Shown here piece by piece: positions 57,844 through 64,000 of a stretch of 64,000 nt of DNA; position 1 is the first letter of the stretch, and each line of letters begins with the position of its first letter. Source of the stretch: Cordilura impudica (Eukaryota > Arthropoda > Insecta > Diptera > Scathophagidae); the NCBI GenBank assembly GCA_963682025.1, contig OY821521.1:193717075-193781074 (forward strand), read 5' to 3'. The translations under genes were made by a program, and so were the position numbers. The notes under the pieces were generated by a model. That model was not told the origin of the DNA, ran no database searches, and saw nothing but the letters and a program-made list of their open reading frames with translations.

Positions 57844-59118
57844 TTTAGAAATATATAGATAGTTTTTATATATAAAATAAATTTATAACAAAATTGGTTA
57901 AAAGTTGTTTTAATTTCTATGCGCGAGCAATAAGCAGATAATTGCACCAAAGATATATCACAATGGATTATTTTGATCCCAGGGGCACTGAAGGGTTAAA
58001 TAAATAAAAATTAACCGAATTATTTTTCTTAAATTGTAAATGGTGGTTTCATCGAGTTAAATAGAAAAACTCGTTTTCGGTCATTTTTATTTAAAAATAT
58101 CTTAAAATCCAAGGCTTGCCTTGGCAAATAATGGGTTAGCGTTCTCGGATTTATTCTAATTTTTAGGAATGGAAGTTCTACACATTTGGATATTATATTT
58201 AAAAAATAGCATCTAAAAATTCAACGGCACTTACAAAATATTTGAATTTTTTGAATAAATTGTCTTTTATTAACTTGGGGTTATATGTGACTCCAATCCC
58301 AAAAGGGTTAATATTATTATTTTCCGAAACCCTAGGCTATTAAGATAAAATATAACATTTGAAAGTTGAAAAGTAATGAATTTTTGATACAAATTATTTA
58401 GAAAGAGTACATTTACAGAATATTTTACAAAAATGTCATTTTTCTCGAAATCCGCAAAAATAAAATATTTGTCAAAAAAAACTACCTAAAAATTCACACA
58501 GTTAATCTCTGACATGTATTTAATAAAACCTTAAAGTGCCAGATCCACTTTTTTAAATTTTGTTTAAGAAAATTTTTTAAAAATTGAAAAAGGAGTTCTA
58601 AAAATTTTATCCAAAAAATTTCCCATTTTCGGTCTCAATGCGCAATAGGTTAACATCGTGGTAATAAAACAATACTTCATATCTGCTAACTTATAAGTAT
58701 AGAGACAAAAAAATTTAAGGTCTTTAATTAATTTCTCAAAGTTGAAAAAAATGCTACCAAATTTCATGACCTAGTTTTTTTTTTTGGCACAAAAGTGGTC
58801 TGGGGAATTTGCTATTTCTTAGCGAATTTTTATTCGATTTTGAATTTTTATAACTATTTTAATAGATAATTTAATGATAATCCCGATTTTTGTAACAACT
58901 TGTCGGGAGAATTAAGCTATAGAACGAAATTTTCGTAAAATCTCAAAAAAAGTCATATTTTCCCCATATAAACAATTTTCAATCGATTTCCGGCGCAACT
59001 TTTCTTTATCCGATTATCCCCAAACTTCACATTTATTAGTTTTATAAGGAAAGGTAACAAACTGGACCCCGCCTATCCCAAAAATCGTATTTCCATTTTT
59101 AATGACCACTCTAATGTA
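57844..59118. repeat. 1.3-kb dispersed repeat, uninterrupted copy
   Basis: Matches 19992-20065 plus 22490-23725 in the same orientation. The last 550 bp also form the core of the foldback element at 13260-13800. Confidence 0.75.
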
Positions 59119-59289
59119 CTGATATGTGTTTTTGATGAGCATACTTCTTTGAATAATCAAAAGCTTAACCAAAACTTTCTTATCAAAATATTGTAGATAT
59201 ATCTTTACGGTTGGGATTCTACCTCGATTTAAAAATTTTATGAATAAAAACATGTAGAGAGTTGTGCTATTTAGACTTACTTATTGATT

Positions 59290-59500
59290 CCACGATTTCG
59301 GACGGACATCGCTAAATCAACTCAGAAAGTGATTTTCAATCGATCGGTATAACAAAACATGGGTCTAGGTTGTATTTTGATAAAATGCAATATATAAGCT
59401 TCTATCGCCCATAGGATGAACTCTAATGAAATTGGTGAAAATCGGTTCATATTCAGATCGACCTAAACTGCCATTATATCCAGATTATCATATAGACCCC
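59290..59500 (-). mobile_element. DINE-1-like fragment
   Basis: GGACGGACATCGCTAAATCA, GATCGGTATAACAAAACATG, then GCTTCTATCGCCCATAGGAT and a truncated core. Confidence 0.55.
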
Positions 59501-59815
59501 TGATATATTATGGACATCTTCCATTTTGTTTTTCTCTCAATATTCGCACAGCTGTAACGCTTTAAACACAACATATGTTGCACCAGCTGCAGCCAAAAGC
59601 TTTCCCGCCTTGTTTAGCAACCAACTGCAATTTCTAATAAAATTTTTTGAAGTGATAATAAAATTCTATTTAGTTACTATTATTTTAATTTAGAGGTATA
59701 TATGATCTAAAAATTTTTTTGTTCGTGACCTGTGATTGTGTTACGTGCTTTAGATTCATTCAAAATTAGCTGCATATTTTTGGAAATTTTTGAGAAATTA
59801 ATTTTTTTAGCTACA

Positions 59816-60593
59816 ATGACAGTGTCCAAACGAGCGTTATTTTTGGTTTGGAGTGAGGAAGATGACGCTTCTAATAAATTTTCTGCTATAGAATCCTATG
59901 TTTATGGCAACAATGATGGTCAACGCATTGAAATTTTCAAAAGAATTAAAAATTTCACCTCAAAAATAGCCATGAAATGGAGACAAAGCCACCGAGCACG
60001 GAGAATTTTTGAGCAAAATAACAAGGTGATGGAAGTGTGATGGAAGTAGTGGCCACGCAATTTATCGACAGAATTTTAATAATGCTGACGCTTGCATGAT
60101 CTATCAAAATATGTTTGCGGTGTGCTTGGTACCATTACAAATAGTTTCTGTATCGACCATACTCTGGAAATATATGAAACCGTCGTCCACTCGTTACTGC
60201 AGGCCATTCAAATTACTTTGTCAAAAGGAAACAGCAGACTTGATCCATGATGAAGTGAACAATTTCAAAAGCCAAATAGCCAAAATACAGCCAACGAAAT
60301 TTAAAAAATATGAAGTTCATCATCGATTTCATATGACCATGATAGATGGGAAGGTATTTAGTGTTGTAGTAGAATCATCATCCCAAAAATTTGGAATTTG
60401 TGATGTATCACCAAAAAATATGAACGACCTAAAAATAGTGAAAATTTGCCGTGCAAAGAAAATTTATATGGATGTGGATTATCAACTTTACATGCGTGGA
60501 TACGCTTCTTTGAATGTATTCTGCATATTGCCCGGTTCGCAGTTGTGATAAGGCGGTTGTTGATACAAAACAAGCTGAGATAAAAAGCTGATA
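59816..60593 (+). pseudogene. Transib (RAG1-related) transposase remnant
   Basis: Three frames join into one protein. 59816-60030 reads SKRALFLVWSEEDDASNKF, then KFTSKIAMKWRQSHR-like helices. After a shift near 60030, CDGSSGHAIYRQ carries the first putative catalytic aspartate (60039-60041); then VPLQIVSVSTILWK, KPSSTRYCRPFKLLCQKETA, and FHMTMIDGKVFSVV with the second aspartate (60345-60347), 102 residues later. RAG1 has the equivalent spacing between D600 and D708. A second shift near 60485 gives LHAWIRFFECILHIARFAV, a very typical Transib segment, ending at a TAA (60591-60593). The Cys pair after motif two is reduced to one (KFGICDV), and the third catalytic acid and zinc region are missing. 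Intact Transib termini were not found. Confidence 0.7.
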
Positions 60594-61039
60594 AAAAAAA
60601 GTCTTCATATTGAATAATTTTAAAATAAATATTTTAAATTAATGAATTTTTCCAGAAAACTAATAATTTTTTTTTTGTAGAGTTAGGGAATTTTTTTTTT
60701 CAGGAAAAATAGACAAATTTTTATGACTATTGCAATAAATATATTTTTTCACGAAAGGCATTAAGGTAGTTCTTCTTTTAAACATGCTGAATTTAAATTT
60801 GTAGGTTTTGTCTTAAAGTTAATAATCTTTTAATCAAATTAATGGTTTTCTTTTCATGAAACTAATGAATTTTTTTGCATAAAAATAATGATTTTTATCT
60901 GATAAAAATAATGGATAATTTTTTTTTTAATTCTTAAATTAATTCTTGGAAAAGCTTCATAATTTATAGGAAATTTTAAAGTTATAAATATTTTTTATTT
61001 TGTTTTATTTATTTTATTAAATATTAATGAATAATTTCA

Positions 61040-61905
61040 ATGGACAAATTTTTATGAATATTTATTCCTATATTGGTCTATGGAATTAATCCTTACAGAC
61101 TACTATATTTACAAAGAAAAACATTTTAAAATTAATTTTAGTACATACATATTCATGAATTTAGAAAGCATATTTTTTTACTTTTAATTAGATTAGTATT
61201 TAATGAGAAATCAATAAATCTATAAAGTTCATTACATTGAATACACATTCTCCTGAGAGGGTATGCATTTGCATAATTAGCTCTATAGAACACAGATAAA
61301 GGCGAGAAGTAATGTGTTGGTCCTTGAGGAATGTTGAATGATATATTGTTAATTAGGAAACCAGAACAAACATCACCATTAATTATATTAAGAAGAAATG
61401 AAACATTTAGCATAGTTCTCCGGCTTTTTAAAGTTGGTAGCTTAATAAGGGCAAGTCTGCTGGTATAGGATGGAAGATTACTTGGATTGAGGTTTAAACT
61501 CCGAAGACAAAACAAAAGGAATTGTTTCTGCACATATTCCAGACTGTCGGCATGAATTTGGTAGATAGGGTCCCAAATTATAGAAGCATATTCCAGGATA
61601 GGTCTCACAAGTGACGTATATAAAGTTTTGGTGACATAGGGATCATTAAACTCTTTAGCCCAACGTTTTATGAAACCAAGTACACCTCTGGCTTTGTTGA
61701 CAGTAATTGTTATATGAGGAACAAAGATCAGTTTATGATCCAATAAAACACCAAGATCTATAAAGTTATCTACTTTATCGAGACAATAATCACCCAGCAC
61801 ATAGTTGACAGATATCGGCCTCTTTCTGACGAAACGCATATGTTTACACTTTTTAAGGTTTAGCTCCATTAAATTTAAATTACACCAAGAATATGAAAAA
61901 TATAT
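61040..61905 (-). mobile_element. Jockey-like non-LTR retrotransposon, strongly 5' truncated
   Basis: Only the last part of ORF2 and a short 3' region remain. An AATAAA-type tail lies near 61055-61065. Inserted in the minisatellite described around it. Confidence 0.7.
61153..61900 (-). pseudogene. Reverse transcriptase C-terminus, Jockey clade
   Basis: The frame of about 250 residues has no internal stop. From the N-terminus: LMELNLKKCKHMRFVRKRP, DNFIDLGVLLDHKLIFVPH, VNKARGVLGFIKRWAKEFND, YTSLVRPILEYASIIWDPIY, SLEYVQKQFLLFCLRSLN, and LRRMCIQCNELYRFIDFSL. This is the thumb and C-terminal part that follows the YADD palm in Jockey elements. The closely similar sequence at 1860-2260 shows that both copies belong to one family, this one better preserved. 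The methionine at 61917 lies in or near flanking DNA and is not a genuine start. Confidence 0.85.
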
Positions 61906-62193
61906 TACGAATGGCATTAAGATAATTCTTCTTAAACAGGCTGAATTTTATTTATAGGTTTTTTCTTAAAATTAATAATCCTTTCATCAAACTAATGATT
62001 TTTTTCGTGAAACTAATAAATTTTTTCAACAAATTTCATTAAATTTTTAAATTATTATTGTTAGTATATATTTATTTATTTGTTTTTATGAAACTTTTCA
62101 TAAAAATGATAATATGTTTTCGCCCCCTAATTCTTCCACAGCACGCTAATTTAAATAAATTATAAATTTTTCTGAAAAAAAAAACCTGCAATA

Positions 62194-62199
62194 TTTATT
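62194..62199 (-). promoter_or_regulatory. Poly(A) signal AATAAA
   Basis: AATAAA on the minus strand, 46 bases beyond the stop codon at 62245, suitably placed for 3'-end formation of the spliced gene. Confidence 0.55.
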
Positions 62200-62244
62200 C
62201 TAAAAAATAAATGTATAAATTGTTGAAAATTAATTTGCTATAAA

Positions 62245-63952
62245 CTATGTTTGAGCTTCGTCTTTGAAATATTTTTGTGGATCCAATTCCTTACAATAGA
62301 AGCCACCAGTTACCAGCAGCGATGGCCGTGTATCGCTGTCAGTTACTAAAACTTTTGCCTCTGGCAGCGGTGAAAACTTATACAAACGTTTACGTAACTT
62401 GGGTATATAAGTCGGCATCATGTGTGGCGGTACTTCCGATAGTTTGCTGTTAATTTCTGATAAATCTTTAGTCGCTATAGGATGATCGCGTAATTGTCTT
62501 TCCAACGGCAATTTTTGTTTAACTTTTTCCAATTGTCTTACCGTTAAGAGTAAAGGTCGTTCACTATCTTTCCAACGATCAACACTGGAACCAAATGCAT
62601 TTTTCTTATTAAAACGTAATTGTTTGCGTATCACCACCTTAATCATGGAATTGTAGGTTATGCGTTTCGGCAAACGGGGCATGGGATCTTTACGTATACT
62701 CCCCAAAACACTGGGGGTGTTATTTATCATTGATATGTACTTCAGATCGGGATAACGTATCTGAATTTTTAGTTTTTTTGCTTCAGCATGTGCCTTGATA
62801 GTTTCCTTGTTACTTTTGGCTCCTCTGAAGAGATGCCTGTGGCCAGCACCTCTAACGTGACGCCAATCGGGTGAGCAATACAGTTTGGCTTTGATTTTGT
62901 TGTAAGGTAAATGGCGAAATCTTTGGCGTTTCGCTTTTTCGATGAGCAGCTGTATGCCGGGATAATTAATCAAGTTTGCAGGGCAAGGACAGATGTTGCG
63001 GTAACGAGTTTCGTAACGTCCAGGAGCGGCCGTAAAACTAATGTGAGCTGGATGAATGCTATTTTTCTTAAGGGGCACTACCGAATTGCGATAGTAGACA
63101 TGGGGATTACGTGGCTCAAGGCTGTAATATTCAATGTTCAGAATTAGAATTATTTTCTTTTAAGTATTTTTGTTTTTTGCATTCCTACGTTTTAAATTTG
63201 GTCGTGGGCTTATCGATATTATACAAATTTGGAGCTGGAGACTTGGGATCTCTGTAACAGGTTATGGGACTAGAGACCATGCATCTTGCAGTAGCCTTAC
63301 GATCACGGGCATCTAAAGGTAGTAAAAATATTTCACTCATCCATTACTTTTTAAAGAAAACCAAATTTTATCACTTACTCGATAAAAATATGCACTTCTG
63401 TTTGTGACACTTGGTATCCATTCTCTCTGTATCTCTGGGTAAATCGTATAATTTGAAGTTTTCCTTACTTTTATGTACGGCTCTGGCTTCGGTTTTAAGC
63501 ATTTTACGCCAATAAGCTCCACCTAAACCGGATTTGCACTCAAAGGGCTTTTTGGTAGTATCATATAAATTCGGTGGCAGCTGCCAAGGTTTTTCAGTTG
63601 AGACATTACGTTCTACCGATGTTGTTGTAACTTTGCAGCGATTAAAGTTTTTCACGGCCTCAGTATCTGTTTTATGCTGACATTGTAATCTCTTCTCCTC
63701 GGACTTGTCACCTTTACAGCCAGCAGTGTAGAGGTTTATATTTTTTCCGATATACGAGCTTAATCGACCTTTATTTTGTGTGCGTTTTAAATTTATTCCT
63801 GGAAATTGTGAAAAATTAAATAATAAAATTTTCAACATATTGTAAAATCTCTTCCTGTGAACTCTTTCGGTCAGAAATTTCCACTTACTTGATACCATAA
63901 AAAGCGGCATATTCAATTTGCTGTTTAAATAATTACATTTATTCGGCTCCAT
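62245..63952 (-). CDS. Four-exon host gene, uncharacterised basic protein of 494 aa
   Basis: Coding exons on the minus strand: 63952-63889, 63798-63379, 63312-63189 and 63121-62245. Introns are 90, 66 and 67 bp, with donors GTAAGT, GTAAGT and GTAGGA and acceptors TTTCCAG, CCTTTAG and TTACAG. The joined length is 1485 bases, exactly 495 codons with the stop, and splicing removes the stops lying in the introns, which strongly supports the model. The protein is rich in lysine, arginine and proline and lacks obvious signal or membrane segments. Visible short motifs: RDPKSPAPNLYNIDKP in exon 3, LEPRNPHVYYRNSV (about 204-217), PGRYE (236-240), ICPCPAN (246-252) and KKNAFGSSVDRW in the C-terminal half. 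Short PG-Y and FGSS-type motifs recall sperm-tail microtubule-associated proteins; this is a weak resemblance only. The start is the first ATG of exon 1; an upstream exon cannot be excluded because the window ends 48 bases later. Family not recognised. Confidence 0.8.
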
Positions 63953-64000
63953 TTTTGAAAATTTTGTTTTATTAAGGAAATTTTTAAGTTTTTCCAGCAG

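Larger units (their letters stand above)
60640..62060. repeat. TTAATGAATTTTTTTCAT minisatellite split by a retroelement
   Basis: Blocks 60640-61040 and 61910-62060 share not only the short unit but also a longer segment: GGCATTAAGGTAGTTCTTCT at 60758 and GGCATTAAGATAATTCTTCT at 61912, each followed by GCTGAATTT and ATCAAA-TTAATG units. Confidence 0.7.

Noticed and set aside
57565..57950. Heptad-repeat proteins on both strands
   Set aside because: Explained by a 21-bp tandem unit; no start context, domain or splice support. Kept only as a finding.

Overview
This window is eukaryotic DNA. It is strongly AT-rich, has no operons, and contains one spliced gene with short introns of 66-90 bp. The transposable-element types point to a higher fly (Diptera, Brachycera, probably a calyptrate such as a blowfly): DINE-1/INE-1-like elements with GTCY microsatellites, Jockey- and LOA-like non-LTR retrotransposons, Penelope and Transib. 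Species cannot be fixed from sequence alone.

Layout. 1-5.1 kb: a decayed Jockey-like retrotransposon lies between two blocks of one 18-bp minisatellite, and its 3' part has swollen into other tandem repeats. 5.7-7.4 kb: a DINE-1-like element interrupted by a 957-bp inverted-repeat transposon. 7.4-12.4 kb: mostly featureless spacer with simple repeats. 12.4-14.4 kb: a large foldback element. 15.7-18.6 kb: a DNA transposon with inverted termini, a broken transposase gene and repeated ACGTCACGTCA-type motifs. 19.2-25.5 kb: several non-LTR pieces, one with a clear 10-bp target duplication inside a dispersed repeat. 27-33 kb: palindromic TGTTTATAAACA minisatellite blocks interspersed with Helitrons and a Penelope-like element. 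33.2-36 kb: a DINE fragment and an RTE-like retroelement. 37.8-44.7 kb: short Helitrons alternating with DINE-1-like copies. 45.5-50.3 kb: a decayed LOA-like retrotransposon carrying a tRNA-derived SINE, again flanked by the 17-18 bp minisatellite. 50.7-52.5 kb: two DINE copies and a CATTTTT array. 54.9-57.8 kb: minisatellites broken up by a second copy of the 957-bp transposon and by a Helitron. 57.8-62 kb: a dispersed repeat, a Transib (RAG1-related) transposase remnant and a second Jockey-like remnant.

The only convincing host gene is on the minus strand at 62245-63952. It has four coding exons joined by consensus splice sites, encodes 494 residues, and has a poly(A) signal 46 bases past the stop. 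I do not recognise its family.

Every other coding region is a broken mobile element. The recurring pattern is that unrelated elements sit inside, or at the edges of, short-unit AT-rich tandem arrays. No prokaryotic-type system, CRISPR, rRNA or functional tRNA gene was seen.
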